Below are positions 28,729-59,494 of a DNA stretch of 64,000 nt, piece after piece. This DNA comes from Balanoglossus misakiensis. Lineage: Eukaryota; Hemichordata. The stretch covers positions 14,136,001 to 14,200,000 of the forward strand of contig CM082576.2 of the NCBI GenBank assembly GCA_040954595.2, written 5' to 3'. The stretch's first letter is position 1, and each line of letters starts with the position of its first letter. The translations under genes were made by a program, and so were the position numbers. The notes below the pieces were generated by a model. That model did no database searches. It saw only the letters and a list, made by a program, of their open reading frames with translations, and was not told the origin of the DNA.

Positions 28729-30711
28729 GCATGAATGTTTACATTTGAAATTGTCACTGCTGGTTATAAGATGATGTCTCCTGGTGATAAGAATGCTCAA
28801 AAACTGTTCGACTAAGAAAATGGCCGACTGGGAACTCTTTAGTTTCTACCTCCCGTTGCAAGTCTTCGACACAATTGACGGGCACAAATCTCATGAAGTT
28901 AAGACACGTCAACTCTTCCTCTGTGTTGGTGGGTTATTATCCTGACTCCCTCTTCGTTTCGTTATTTGTCGAACCAGAGCGCCCTCTCTCTGCTGAACTT
29001 CGGCAGATTCTCTTGAATTTTCCACCTGAATTTCGTCCGTCATGGCGATGATGTCGTCCATTTTAGCCAATACAATGTGTACACAGAAGAAAAAGGGGTC
29101 AAAATAAAAGTTATGGCATATTATGTTTTAATTTCAATGCGTAATTCTTGTTTCTCGCATGAAAGTATGGCGGTATAAAAATGTATACATTGGCGTGGTG
29201 CAATGTGTTGGGGGTGGGGTGGGGTGGGGTGAGGCGTGGCATAGTATGCATGTGGGTTATAAATGAGAAATGTGCGTGGATGGTCTTATTGCATGTGTGC
29301 CCATATGGGACTTCTCCTTTGCTAAACAGTTGAGGGCGCGTCAGTGAAGAGCCTTGCAGCGAACCGTGGGCTGTGAGAAAGTCTGGGTCTATATTTGGAC
29401 AACCGAACCCGAGCGTTATTGGAAACAATCCATTAGGCGTACATGGGACTGTGAATCGGGGTATATGCTAAAACGAGATGCTGTATCCACTATCTCCTGA
29501 TATTTTCTTAACCCTTTCATCCCCCATTTATGTAAAGAGGTCCACCTTTGCCATTGAAAACAATGAGATTGGACAAAACCATGGCGGTGAAAGGGTTAAT
29601 ATTTAAATCTTGTCACTGTAGTCCTGGCTACTATGATTGGCTGATCATCGAGGGAGGTTTTAACAGCTTTTCAGCATGTGCACACCTTTGACAGGAAATG
29701 AGATGCAGAATTCATGAATAAGTAATATTAAAGTCCGGCTGCATAGTTGGCTGGGATGGCTAGAAATGCTAAACCACTTTAGTGGCAGCGACTGACAACG
29801 TGAGGCAGTTCCGGCAGAGTTGTTGGACGCCTATCATTATCCGAGCTGATTGATTGTGACCCAAACTTGCAACAGTCTTCGCATTGATCTCGATGCGCCA
29901 GAGAACACCGTTGACTGACGCACATATTTAGTGGTGTACGTGCTGGTGTTCATTTTGAACACAGAAGAGATATCGTCATGTACTGTCGTGTGAGTTTACC
30001 AATATTCATGCAGTTGTTATTATGATTATTTTTCATCAAAGACTGCGCGGCGGAAATCAACAAAGTTTAACATTTTTTGCAAGATTGAATAACTTTACTG
30101 TTGTGTTGTGTTGTGTTGTAGTGTTGTGTTGTTTTGTGTTGTGGTGTGTTGTTTTGTGTTGTGGTGTGTTGTTTTGTGTTGTGGTGTGTTGTTTTGTTTT
30201 TTGTTGTGTTGTGTTGTGTTGTGTTGTGTTGTGTTGTGTTGTGTTGTGTTGTGTTGTGTTGTGTTGTGTTGTGTTGTGTTGTTTTGTGTTGTGTTGTGTT
30301 GTGTTGTGTTGTTTTGTTTTGTGTTGTGTTGTTTTGTTATTGTTTTGATTCACTCAACGTGGTTGATTTACTTTAAACTGCAGATTGGATTGGCTACAAA
30401 AGCCAATAAATCATAAATGCATTTACATAGTGTTGATTATTGACAAAAAAACCTTCGAGAGTAAAGGCGGATTTTTAACAATAAGCATCACATCAGTAGT
30501 TGTGTGTTTCGTAGACAATTGATTTTAGTTGCATGAGAGTACTCTTGTTGGTCGCAGAGGCGACAACATATTTTGCCGATAACTCTGGGACAGATGTCCT
30601 TCCGTATTTTACATTAAAGCCTTCTTTAATGAGAAATGCGTCCCAGAAATATTGACGAATGAATTACAAGCTGTAGGGTGTCCCTAGAAGTTTTGAAAGT
30701 AATACCTCTAG
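28729..30711. other. Intergenic; no gene recognised apart from a microsatellite
   Basis: Likely contains the promoter and signal-peptide exon of the large receptor gene downstream, but none could be fixed. A G-rich tract (GGGGTGGGGTGGGGTG) lies at 29211-29230. Confidence 0.45.
30099..30344. repeat. (TTGTG)n pentanucleotide microsatellite
   Basis: TTGTG units with interspersed TTTTG variants. It is the same pentamer, on the other strand, as the (CACAA)n array at 57903-58249. Confidence 0.98.
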
Positions 30712-30876
30712 TAATCTGGCGGCAAGATGGGTGTGGTGGACCAACAACGAAATCTGACACTTGGAAAGATCTCAATATTTCAACGTTCCACATCTGTTGC
30801 ACAGTTCGATGGGCTGTTGGCCCGGGCTGTGACAAAACATGTCTTGGAGAAAAATTGTCGTTGTTTCTTGGGTCTG
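30712..30876 (+). CDS. Candidate N-terminal exon of the large receptor (cysteine-rich)
   Basis: Bounded by CTCTAG and GTAATT, open in one frame (IWRQDGCGGPTTKSD, then HICCTVRWAVGPGCDKTC). It is a 165-nt class 1-1 exon whose phase fits the trefoil exon at 31726. The domain is unrecognised. A second frame is also open here, so the assignment rests on phase and cysteine content only. Confidence 0.35.
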
Positions 30877-31725
30877 GTAATTGTTTGTTTTGTATTTATT
30901 GGACCTGATTTGGCATTGCCACATTGCTTTTTCAATCATTTCCTTCCATTTGGAAATTATCATGTTATTTGATGTATATTACTGCCACACCAGAAGAATA
31001 TCTGTTCGTTTAAGTTACGCGCCACGTTAATTTTATGTTGTTGTTTTTTCTCACACCTAGACACACACTTGGTACTCAGTGATTGGTTGGATAACAGTGG
31101 TTATGCTGTTTAATTGGTCCCTGGTGACTGCTAAACGGTTTATCAACCAAGGTAAAAAAATTATACGACAAGTTTGATACGCGAGTATTATTCAATACAA
31201 CGTTCAACAGATATCACGGGGGTAAAATGTATGTTTGCACCGAGAAACTACAAATGGTCATTTCGCAATACTTAAAGGGGAAGGAACGTCTGAACTGCAC
31301 ATGCGTGACTTTCCTGTTTATAAACAAACTATCGGCATTGTTCCCACAGTACATTGAGACCCCGCCAATCAATATGAGTGTTATATCACAGTAGCTTGGA
31401 ATGTGATAGATAGTAACGAGGCATTTTTTGCCATGATATAAATGTACAGTGTAATACAAAGTAACAAACATATTGTCTGCAATCTTGTACATTGTAGCGG
31501 TTACACTTATTGTGCCTGCTTTGCAATGCTAGCAAATGTGTCGTACATGAGCTCATACCTTACGCGCAGCCGCAGACGGGACGACACCCACCTTTAATGC
31601 TGCGTTCATATATGATGGAAAATAAATGTAGCCAAACAATGTAGGTGCGGTGATGTTTGTGCTGGCAAGAATAATTCATTTGGTTACGTGAATAAAACAA
31701 TTTAATGAATCCTAAAAACCTATAG

Positions 31726-48661
<16,936 letters not shown>

Positions 48662-51399
48662 ATGAATGCATTGAATTTGGAATTCGAACATTTTATATTC
48701 ACGAGTCTGTATCATTGACTAAATGGACTAAATGTATAATGCCTTTAATAATTGTTCAAGGATGCCAACGTAATTAGGATGGCGTACTGAGAATTCAATT
48801 GTTTTTGTTTTTGGCCGGCTGTGTATGTTTGTTTATGTTTGTTTTACTGCAGCTGATTTACCAGTAGGAAAGGTCTTTGGTTCATGAAATGATCGAGTGA
48901 GTACACTGAACTTTTACCTTGCCTATGAGAGTATCGGCGACACTTTTATTGAATCATTTTATTTGGTGTATGCATATATACAAGTGGTAATTAATACATG
49001 TTAGATGCAATCATTTTGAGCACAAGAAGGCTTTAAGATATATTTCTTTTATTCACATTATTTTAATTAATTATAACACAAAACAGTTTAATTCGAGCAA
49101 TGAAAACACACTTCAGTGATATCCATGTCACCTTAATCAATCAAATAAAGGAAACTATGCGAGAAAGTTGTTGTATTTGGGATTCTCTTAAGACAAAACC
49201 TGGCTCCAGAAAGAACTATAATATCTATCAGATACATAAACACGGACAAAGTAAAGTTATAGGCTCGCCTAAGTCTCAGAACTGGTTCAACCGGGGATGT
49301 AGAATGTAGATGAATGTTTCGCCCTATATTAGTCTAACACGTTCCTTTTCGTGCTGTACACAAGAAAGCTTATTGAAATACCTTTCTAATGTTGCTCGAA
49401 GCAACTTATGAAAGTTGATATGGAGAAATCGAAATTTATGATTCTCTCTGATTGTTAAAGTCATTATGGAAGGGCCTGACATTTTGGTTTCAATAAAAAC
49501 AAGTGAATGTTGTCTCGTGTAATGATTACAAACCGACGGAAAGCTGTTCAAACATCATCAAAACAATAAATATATTGCCTTGTCAAATTCTAAAGGTAAA
49601 TTTCAAACGTTCCACCATACTATAACGACTCGCATTCTGTGGGATTTTAAGATCAGAGATATGGGACAGTCGCCAGACGAGAGCAACGAAACAATATATC
49701 AGTGTTTCTCAGAGTCTATAGACCCAAGACGCACAAATATTGAGAGACAGTTGTTATTAAACTTGTCTTATATTTTTGTCATGAAATCAAGCATCGAAGA
49801 AGAAATACTGCAATCAAAATAGTGGGTTTTTTCACTTCATGTTCACGTGGTTTGGCACACATTCAAGCCGTCTGGACGGAACTATTTTTCACCGGGTATG
49901 GCTGGCACAGTTGTCGGGGTTCTAAGTAAATCTAACTGATTAAAGCTGTGTCCACAAATTTATTGAACGTGTTGACAAACTGAGACAATAAAAATTACAT
50001 GATGCTACTGCGAGCATTTAAAAAATACGATTGACGAGATAAATAATTCCTTAAAAACCTAACCCTCCCTCCTGTTCCAAAGTACATGTACCAAATGGTC
50101 CATTCTGAGGACCATATATACATTGTCCTTTCTCGCCGTAAGATTTACTTTTACCTTTTGGGGCAAGATATTCCCACCTCTACAGTTTTCTGCGCTGTCT
50201 GACATTTTTAAGGTAAAGTTCACTGTTTTTGTATATATTCGATTGGTGGGAGATATCATGCAAATTTTTCTTTCCAGTTGATTTTACTTTTAGTCCTGGA
50301 GTTTCTGGTAGCAAACTTTTCGCATTGTATTTTTAACACTCCATTTTAAAGTTGCACTGGTTATAGGCTAGTCATTCAAATAGGAGTCGTGTATTGCTTA
50401 CCGCTTTATTGGACTTACACATGCTTAGACATCGATCATCCTAATTTTGGGACGAAGTTTTGCCCAAAGTTTTAAAATACAACATCCAAGAAAATAAAGA
50501 ATATGTTCTAGCGAACTCGATCTTGTAGAGAAACCTAGACACGCCTTTTTAGTTTTTGCAAAAAGGGTGGGTGTAGAGAAACCTAGACTCGCTTTGTAGT
50601 TATCGGCCACGGTATTATTGACATTACTGATTAAGCGTACTAAATACTGGTGAGTGTAGCAAGACATAAAGATGCGAACGTACATCGTACTCTTGTACTT
50701 TGTCTGGCCATAGTCACGTTCATGCCCGATGTCGACCTTCCATGAGCTCTTTGGCCAAGAATGTTGTCGAAATCCTCTTGTATTGGACCCCGGTGAAGAC
50801 ACCACAGTCTGCAACATGTACTGGCTAATATTCCCGTTATTTGTTTTGTGCATAGGCCTACAACTACTTTTCTTGTTTTCCTCTCCATATTGTCCCAACA
50901 CATCCAGTTTTCCACTTGTCAATAACACCAATGATCATTGTTATTGTTTACAAACGCGTTGAAGTCCGGACTCGAATACAAGTTTCAAACAACAATGTCG
51001 ATTGTGCACACAGGCTATGTGTTTAACACTACCAATTTAACCCTGCCTCTGTGAGCCAAACACGAAACCATGGTCCATACACAGAATAAAGAATACACAG
51101 AAATAGCCAACACTTACAGATACTGAACTTTCAACTGTGCTCATTTTCGAAGAGGCCAGTGGATCTTAATTGAAATACCTGTTGACTACGGTTGAGAGCA
51201 AAATGATGAAAGTTGATATGGAGAAAGCGATATTTATTGCTTCAGCTTGCTGGTTACCGAAGTCATCATTAAAGATTGGCACTTTCGCTGTAATGAAATA
51301 AACGCGAATCTAATACCCAGACTTGTTGTTCTCAGCAACAAATGTCTGAAAGCTGTTCAAACAACAGAAGAGCTAGAACCATAAAGCTATTAATTATTA
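48662..51399. other. Intergenic; no gene recognised
   Basis: A diverged direct repeat pair lies at about 49408-49565 and 51205-51370 (shared GAAAGTTGATATGGAGAAA and AAAGCTGTTCAAAC). A longer minus-strand open frame at 50425-50931 has no recognisable domain and spans a small internal repeat (AGAGAAACCTAGAC), so it is not called. Confidence 0.5.
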
Positions 51400-54300
51400 G
51401 GGCACAAGCCAAGCAGGCTTGTGCCCTATTGGTATTACTGGGTTTTTTTAGGGCACAAGCCAAGCAGGCTTGTGCCCTATTGGTATTACTGGGGTTTTTA
51501 GGGCACAAGCCAAGCAGGCTTGTGCCCTATTGGTATTACTGGGGTTTTTCATCTTTTTTTTTTTTTTTTTTTTTTTCTTGTGTAGTTTTTTTGCTCAGGT
51601 AGATCTTGAAAACGGCTGAACCTACAAATCTCAAACTTGGCACAATGGTGCAGGTCTATGAGAGCTCGTGCAGTACCCTCGTGAATGTGTAATTAGTCAC
51701 ATGACCTGATGACCATATATGGGCAAAGTTTTCAAATGGGCCTAATTTGCATATGAATGACGATATCAAAATTCTGTGCAATCATTTTGCGGACCATATG
51801 GTCAGTGTCCTACATGCTAAATTTCAAGGCTCTGGGCCAAGTCAATTTTGAGAAGAAGATTTTTAAATATTATATTTCATATTTTTTGGACCCAGCCATA
51901 GGCCTATACTTTCTATAGTTAAGCTATGATGCTATGTCCACATCTGTGCAATGGTCCTGTACTGTGACTCTCTATTGGCCCGTGAGCAAAATGGGACCAA
52001 AATAAAAGGCAAAATTTTGGGCTCACCTGTAACACCTGCTTAACTCATTAATTATGTGCATACCTAATTCTGTGCTAACTAATAGGGCTAGAGGTTTTGT
52101 GCTTGTGGGACATGGACCAGTATAGGGTAAAAAAAAATTGCCCAAATTTTAGGTGACCTCAGGTGACCTTTGACCTACTTTCCTATATCTCGGCATCCAG
52201 AGCAGGTACAGACTTGGCGTTTGGAGGGTTGGGACTAAAATTTAAAAGCCAAAATTGAGGGTCACCTGTGACACCTGCTTATCTCATTAATTATGTGCAT
52301 ACCTAATTCCAGGCCAACCAATAGGACTAGAGGTTTGATTTTTGCTGAACATGAACCAGTATGGGGTCAAAATTTCTTGCTCAAATTTTGGGTGACCTCA
52401 GGTGACCTTTGACCTACTTTACCTTATCTCGGCATGCACAGCAGCTACAGCCTTGGCATTTGGAGGGATGGAACTCCTGATGGAGCCTTACACTTTACCT
52501 CATTAATTATGCACATACATAATTGTAGGCGAACCAATAGGGCTAGAGATTTTGCTCTTGTGGGACACGGACCAGTATGGGGTCAAAATTTCTTGCCCAA
52601 ATTTTGGGTGACCACTTATGACCTCTGACCTTCGGCTTAAGCTTGGGCCCGTCATCGCTGCTTGCAGCTATATTTCATCCTCTTCTTTTTCTTGTGTAGT
52701 TTTTTTGCCCAATAGGATCTTGAAAACGGCTGAACCTACAAATCTCAAACTTGGCACAGTGATGCAGGCCTATGAGAGCTGGTGCAGTACCCTCGTGAAT
52801 GTTTAATAAGTCATGTGACCTGATGACCATATATGGGCAAAGTTTTCAAATGGGCCTAATTTGCATATGAATGGAGATATCAAAATTCTTTTAGCAACTT
52901 TTGCGGACCATGTGGTCAGTGTCCTACATGCCAAATGTCAAGGCCATGGGCCAAGTCTATTGTCAGAAGAAGATTATTAAATATTATTTGTCATATTTGT
53001 GGACCCAGCCATAGGCCTATACTTTCTATAGTTAAGCTATGACACTATGTCCACGTCTGTGCAATTGTCCTGTACAGTGACAGTCTAGTGGCCCGTGAGC
53101 TGAATGGGACCAAAATAAAAGACAAAATTTTGGGCTCACCTGTAACACCTGCTTAACTCATTAATTATGTGCATACCTAATTCCGGGCTAACTATTAGGG
53201 CTAGAGGTTTTGTTCTTGTGGGACATGGACCAGTATGGGATCAAAACTTTTTGCTTAAATTTTGGGTGACCTCAGGTGACCTTTGACTTACTTTCCTATA
53301 TCTTGGCATCCACAGCAGGTACAGACTTGGCGTTTGGAGGGTTGTGACTAAAATTGAAAAGACAAAATTGGGGGTCACCTGTGACACCTGCTTATCTCAT
53401 TAATTATGTGCATACCTAATTCCAGGCTAGCCAATAGGGCTAGAGGTTTGATTTTTGTTGAACATGGACCAGTATAGGGTTAAAATTTCTTGCCCAATTT
53501 AGGGTGACCTCAGGTGACCTTTGACCTACTTTACCGTATCTCGGCAACCCATGCAGATACAGCCTTGGCATTTGGAGGCATGGAACTCCTAATGGAGCCT
53601 TATACTTTACCTCATTAATTATGTGCATATCTAATTCTAGGCGAACCAATAGGGCTAGAGGTCTGGTTTTTGTTGGACCTGGACTAGTATGGGGTCAAAA
53701 TTTTTTGCCCAAATTTTGGGTGACCACATATGACCTTTGACCTTCGGCTTAAGCTTGTGCCCGTCATCGCTGCTTGCAGCTATATTTAGGGCACAAGCCA
53801 AGCAGGCTTGTGCCCTATTGGTATTACTGGGGTTTTTCATCCTCTTCTTTTTCTTGTGTAGTTTTTTTGCCCAATAGGATCTTGAAAACGGCTGAACCTA
53901 CAAATCTCAAACTTGGCACAGTGATGCAGGCCTATGAGAGCTGGTGCAGTATCCCTGTGAATGTTTAATTAGTCATGTGACCTGATGACCATATATGGGC
54001 AAAGTTTTCAAATGGGCCTAATTTGCATATGAATGGAGATATCAAAATTCTTTTAGCAACTTTTGTGGACCATGTGATCAGTGTCCTACATGCCAAATAT
54101 CAAGGCCGTGGGCCAAGTCTATTTTGAGAAGAAGATTATTAAATATTATTTGTCATATTTGTGGACCCAGCCATAGGCCTATACTTTCTATAGTTAAGCT
54201 ATGACGCTATGTCCACGTCTGTGCAATTGTCCTGTACAGTGACTGCCTACTGGCCCGTGAGCAGAATGGGACCAAATTAAAAGGCAAAATTTCGGGCTCA

Positions 54301-56299
54301 CCTGTAACACCTGCTAAAGTCATTAATTATGTGCATACCTAATTCCGGGCTAACTAATAGGGCTAGAGGTTTCGTTCTTTTTGGTCATGGACCAGTATGG
54401 GGTTAAAAAAATTTGCCCAAATTCTGGGTGACCTCAGGTGACCTTTGACCTACTTTCCTATATCTCCGCATCAATAGCAGGTACAGACTTGGCGTTTGGA
54501 GGGTTGGGACTATAATTGAAAAGCCAAAATTGGGGGTCACCTGTGACACCTGCTTATCTCATTAATTATGTGCATACCTAATTCCAGGCTAACCAATAGG
54601 GTTAGAGGTTTGATTTTTGTTGAACATGGACCAGTATAGGCTCAAAATTTCTTGCCCAAATTTTGCATGACCTCAGGTGACCTTTGACCTAATTTACCAT
54701 ATCTTGGCAACCAGAGCAGGCAAAGACTTGGCGTTTGGAGGGTTGGGACTAAAATTGAAAAGCCAAAATTTGGGGTCACCAGTGACACCTGCATATCTCA
54801 TTAATTATGTGCATACCTAATTCCAGGCTAACCAATAGGGCTAGAGGTTTTGTTCTTGTGGGACATGGATCAGTATGGGGTCAAAAATTATGCCCAAATT
54901 TTGGGTGACCTCAGGTGACCTTTGACCTACTTTGCTATATCTTGGCATCCAGAACAGGTACAGCATTTGTGTTTGGATGGATCGAACTATTAATGGAGTC
55001 TTACACTTTACATCATTAATTATGTGCATATCTAATTTCAGACAAACCAATAGGGCTAGAGGTCAGGTTTCTGTTGGACCTGGACTAGTATGGGGGTCAA
55101 AACTTTTTGCCCAAATTTTGGGTGACCACATATGACCTTTGACCTTCGGCTTAAGCTTGTGCCCGTCATCGCTGCTTGCAGCTATATTCTTCTTTTTTTT
55201 TTTCTTGTGTCGTTTTTTTGCCCAACAGGATCTTGAAAACGGCTGAACCTACAAATCTCAAACTTGGCACACTGATGCAGGCCTATGAGAGCTGGTGCTG
55301 TACCCTCGTGAATGTTTAATAAGTCATGTGACCTGATGACCATATATGGGCAAAGTTTTCAAATGGGCCTAATTTGCATATGAATGGAGATATCAAAATT
55401 CTTTTAGGGATTTTTGCAGACCATGTGGTCAGTGTCCTACATGCCAAATGTCAAGGCCGTGGGCCAAGTCTATTTTGAGAAGAAGATTTTTTTATTTTTC
55501 ATGTTTTTGGACCCAGCCATAGGCCTATACTTTCTATAGTTAAGCTATCACGCTATGTCCACGTTGGCTGTGCAATGGTCCTGTACAGTGACTCTCTATT
55601 GGCCCGTGAGCAGAATGGGACCACAATAAAAGGCAAAATTTTGGGCTCACCTGTAACACCTGCTTAACTCATTAAATATGTGCATACCTAATTCCAGGCT
55701 AACTAATAGGGCCAGAGGTTTTGTTCTTGTGGGACATGGACCAGTATGGGATCAAAAATTTTTGCCCAAATTTTAGGTGACCTCAGGTGACCTTTGACCT
55801 ACTTTCCTATATCTCGGAATTCACAGCAGGTACAGACTTGGCGTTTGGAGGGTTGGGACTAAAATTGAAAAGCCAAAATTGGGGGTCACCTGTGACACCT
55901 GCATATCTCATTAATTATGTGCATACCTAATTCCAGGCTAACCAATAGGGCTAGAGGTTTTGTTCTTGTGGGACATGGATCAGTATGGGGTCAAAAATTT
56001 TGCCCAAATTTTGGGTGACCTCAGGTGACATTTGACCTACTTTGCTATATCTCGGCATCCAGAGCAGGTACATCATTTGTGTTTGGATGGATCGAACTAT
56101 TAATGGAGTCTTCCACTTTACATCATTAATTATGTGCATTTCTAATTTCAGACAAACCAATAGGGCTAGAGGTCAGGTTTCTGTTGGACCTGGACTAGTA
56201 TGGGGGTCAAAACTTTTTGCCCAAATTTTGGGTGACCACATATGACCTTTGACCTTCGGCTTAAGCTTGTGCCCGTCATCGCTGCTTGCAGCTATATTT
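51400..56299. repeat. Tandem array of ~1.1-1.4-kb higher-order repeats with nuclear-receptor half-sites
   Basis: The array opens with three ~50-bp copies of a hairpin unit (GGGCACAAGCC-AAGCA-GGCTTGTGCCC) at 51400, 51451 and 51501, with another at 53788. Four larger units then run to about 52672, 53787, 55187 and 56299. Each starts near CTTGAAAACGGCTGAACC and ends with AAGCTTGTGCCCGTCATCGC and a GCTGCTTGCAGC hairpin. Inside each unit, ~240-bp subrepeats (ATTAATTATGTGCATACC, GGACATGGACCAGTATGGGG) recur two to four times. No coding capacity is evident. Confidence 0.9.
52154..52176. promoter_or_regulatory. Nuclear-receptor half-site cluster (DR4 + DR1), first copy
   Basis: Three TGACCT half-sites spaced by 4 and then 1 nt, which on the other strand are a perfect AGGTCA direct repeat of DR1 type overlapping one of DR4 type. 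The same cluster starts at 52393, 53505, 54429, 54668, 54906 and 55778, and with one substituted half-site at 53267 and 56016. Whether it binds anything is untested. Confidence 0.5.
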
Positions 56300-59200
56300 T
56301 TTCACTTGTTATTTCACTTGTTAATATAGGCAATAAATGTCGCGCCGAACTTTCTCCCGGTCTCACTCAAGCCAGTTTATGATCCCAACTTCGGGGTGAT
56401 GGCAGCACTCGAAAATATCAATTTATTGAGAAAATTTCAATCTGCTTCTCTGCTGCGTGCTCGTGTTCCTGTCCCCTATACTGAGTCTCGTACACAAAAA
56501 AATCGAAAAAAAGTTATTCGTTTAATTTGCATGGGTTTCCCAAGTAACCATTCAATCATCGATATCCATGTTGTAAATGCGCCACGCGGATATCGTATTT
56601 GTCCGTTGACTATTGACTATATTCCGGAAAACTGACAATCTATAGATTGCAAGAAGCGTGTATGTCCGCGCTTACAAGGAACATCTGAGAAACTCAATAC
56701 ATCAAGTCAGCATATCATGGCCGATGTTGTTTGTTATAAACCTTGACCGAAATCTGTGAGGTTGTCGCTTGGGTTCAAATAACTGCACGAAAATACCAAC
56801 AATTGTGCGTCACGTGAACACCAATGCTCTTGTTGCCGGGGATCGTGTTGTAAATACCTGTCATTCAATTCGGTGCATGGAGAGATTACTAGTACTTGTA
56901 CGTTTATTGCTCAATCCAAGGCCCCGATAGTTAATTCAGTTGCGTCAACCTGCCGGGTTCGTACCTGTTGCGATTTTCAAAGTTGCAACTCTCACGTCAA
57001 GAGGGGTGATCTGTGAATTAAAGTGTTTTTCACTGTGTTGTGTCCTTGCGTGTTTTTGTTGACATCGGATGGTGACTTCCGTGCGATATCCATGATGGTA
57101 TAGACTCCCAGGTTTGGACCGCTACATCCGGGAAACTGAACTTGTGAACAGGCATTGGACTTCTCTGCTCACCTGTTAGAGCTGTCGTTTTTTCTTGATT
57201 CAGACCCTTTGCACTGACGTTCACACTATACTGTATCAACCCCTGCTGTATTTCTCATGTACGACAACATGAAAACAATCAAGACTTGAGTAGACGGCGA
57301 TCTTTGGTGACGCCAAGCATTGAAGCGGTTTTCAAAACGTCCGTTTCCATGGTTTCGAATTTACCACTAGTTCGTCGTCCATTACTTCATATAGTAGTAA
57401 GCATTTCCGCTCATCTGCATGCAAATTACGTCAAAAATTGTTCGTAGGACGTTCGAATGTTTGATTAAATAAATACAATAAATTTATTCCCCGCTGTTTA
57501 GTGCAACCCGCGGCGTGGTATTAGTTCTGCATGGGCAGTGATTCACCGAGGCACAACTTGTCATCAATTCAACTGTTTGCTTTAATTTGCCTTCCTTTCC
57601 TTATAGCCTGAGTGTAATGTCATTTATTTGGTGTTAACCAGATCCGGGGGGGGGGGGTTAAGTGGCGGCACGCCCGTTCATCATGTCATGATACAGATTT
57701 GTTCTCTATGTAATAATGTTGCTAGTCTTGCCTTCCGTTCCAAGGTTGACCTCCGGATGACTCTTCCAAATACTAGTATACGACGATAGTCCGCTCCACC
57801 ATGAAAGCCAAGCAATATGAGACCATCGTCACGTATCGTCATTTCGAAACAAAAATCTCAGAGTATCTGATGGAGACCGATGACTTACTATATAGGTGAC
57901 GCCAACACAACACAACACAACACAACACAACACAACACAACACAACACAACACAACACAACACAACACAACACAACACAACACAACACAACACAACACAA
58001 CACAACACAACACAACACAACACAACACAACACAACACAACACAACACAACACAACACAACACAACACAACACAACACAACACAACACAACACAACACAA
58101 CACAACACAACACAACACAACACAACACAACACAACACAACACAACACAACACAACACAACACAACACAACACAACACAACACAACACAACACAACACAA
58201 CACAACACAACACAACACAACACAACACAACACAACACAACACAACACATATCAGGCGATAGTCAACCGGAACGTTTGACTCTTCGAGCCTCGGGATACG
58301 GTTGCCTTATAGAATGTGGTCGTTTACTGGAAGATTACTTTGAGTTTGCTGTGCGTTGGTAACACTGCACTTTCACTGACTGCAAATGTTGTGTATTACC
58401 CTTGAAAAACGCAATTTCCCGTTGAGTTACAAACTTCATGATGTGTCAGAAAAACCATGCAATAAATTTAGTATTACAAGTAGCTTTTTACGGCTTAATT
58501 GACGAAAAAACAACATTTTGGCGAAATTGCTGGACAGTTATGAAGGGTCTGTGTAAAAGACAGTGATTGTAACTGGATTTTGAGAGTTTCAGCTCGTGAC
58601 GTCATAATGGTGAAAAGTGTACACGGAAAATCGAGTGTGTGGCCTGGCCTGCTTTATAGGTTACGCGGGAGTTCTTATTACGAAGAAAGCGTTTGTAGAA
58701 CTTATACGGAGACCAAATTAGCGTGCCGTTGACATAAATGCGGGCGACCTGAGATCGAGAAGGTCGCCTTAAATCGACGTTTGTATTTAATTCCATCCAC
58801 GATATTCTGCGCCTTTATTTAACACCTAATGGCGACCTTTTAGTATTGCCGGCGAATGAACAATACACCACAGGCTAACGCAATGACTTCGGTAGAGGGT
58901 TAAATCTATACATCAGCACTGTTCAGGATACCAGCAGTAGTGACACGCGGCGTCTTTCGCCAACACTCAATTTACACGTGAGCGATGTCCCCGAGCCGAC
59001 TAATGTGAGCGTACGACACGAACGATGTGATAGAGCCACTCTATTGGCGCGCGGAGTAATGTTTGTTTGCGGGTACACTAAAATCAGTGATGAAACGTTG
59101 CAACGATAGGACTGGTGTTAATTAAGACACATGTCACATTTGCAGGGAATGGTTTATCACAGATACTGATGGAGGAGTGATCGATGCTTTTTTTATCAGG

Positions 59201-59487
59201 AATGTCAGAGTCAAAAATAACACAATTTGAAGTGACGCGTCCATTTCCTTGCCTGTCTGAGTACCCCGTGGTGTTCACGTCAAAGCAAGGATAACTCTTT
59301 ATGTGACCAATATTCTAAATTTAAATCACACGATGGGGTTTCCCGCTGGGATTCAAGCGTTTCAAATTTCCTGAGATTCAAGAGAGTTTGTCAAGTAGAC
59401 AGTTTCCCCCCACCTATTGTACCGGTACTGTCAGTCAACAACTGTAATGATTAACTTGTCACCTGTTGGTACCTTTTTCTCTAAGCG
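56300..59487. other. Intergenic; no gene recognised apart from a microsatellite
   Basis: Only short open frames, a G run near 57647 and the CACAA array. The 3' part should hold upstream regulatory sequence of the astacin gene. Confidence 0.5.
57903..58249. repeat. (CACAA)n pentanucleotide microsatellite
   Basis: About 69 perfect CACAA units. Long frames across it on both strands are artefacts. Confidence 0.99.
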
Positions 59488-59494
59488 TATAAAA
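59488..59494 (+). promoter_or_regulatory. TATA box of the astacin gene
   Basis: TATAAAA, 51 bp upstream of the ATG at 59545, leaving room for a short 5' UTR from an initiation site around 59518. Confidence 0.6.

Noticed and set aside
30022-30416. Open frames around the TTGTG tract
   Set aside because: Same artefact of a stop-free pentamer.
31104-31151. Signal-peptide exon for the receptor (MLFNWSLVTA...)
   Set aside because: Phase fits, but the hydrophobic core is too short and no promoter is visible; left as unproven.
50425-50931. Minus-strand frame of 168 codons
   Set aside because: No recognisable domain, partly repetitive, no supporting splice structure.
51400-56299. Helitron assignment for the repeat array
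   Set aside because: Terminal hairpins are suggestive, but TC...CTRR ends were not found.
56300-56700. Possible coding region at 56396-56635
   Set aside because: Short, no splice context, no domain recognised.
57829-58362. Long open frames over the CACAA tract
   Set aside because: Pentamer repeat open in several frames on both strands.
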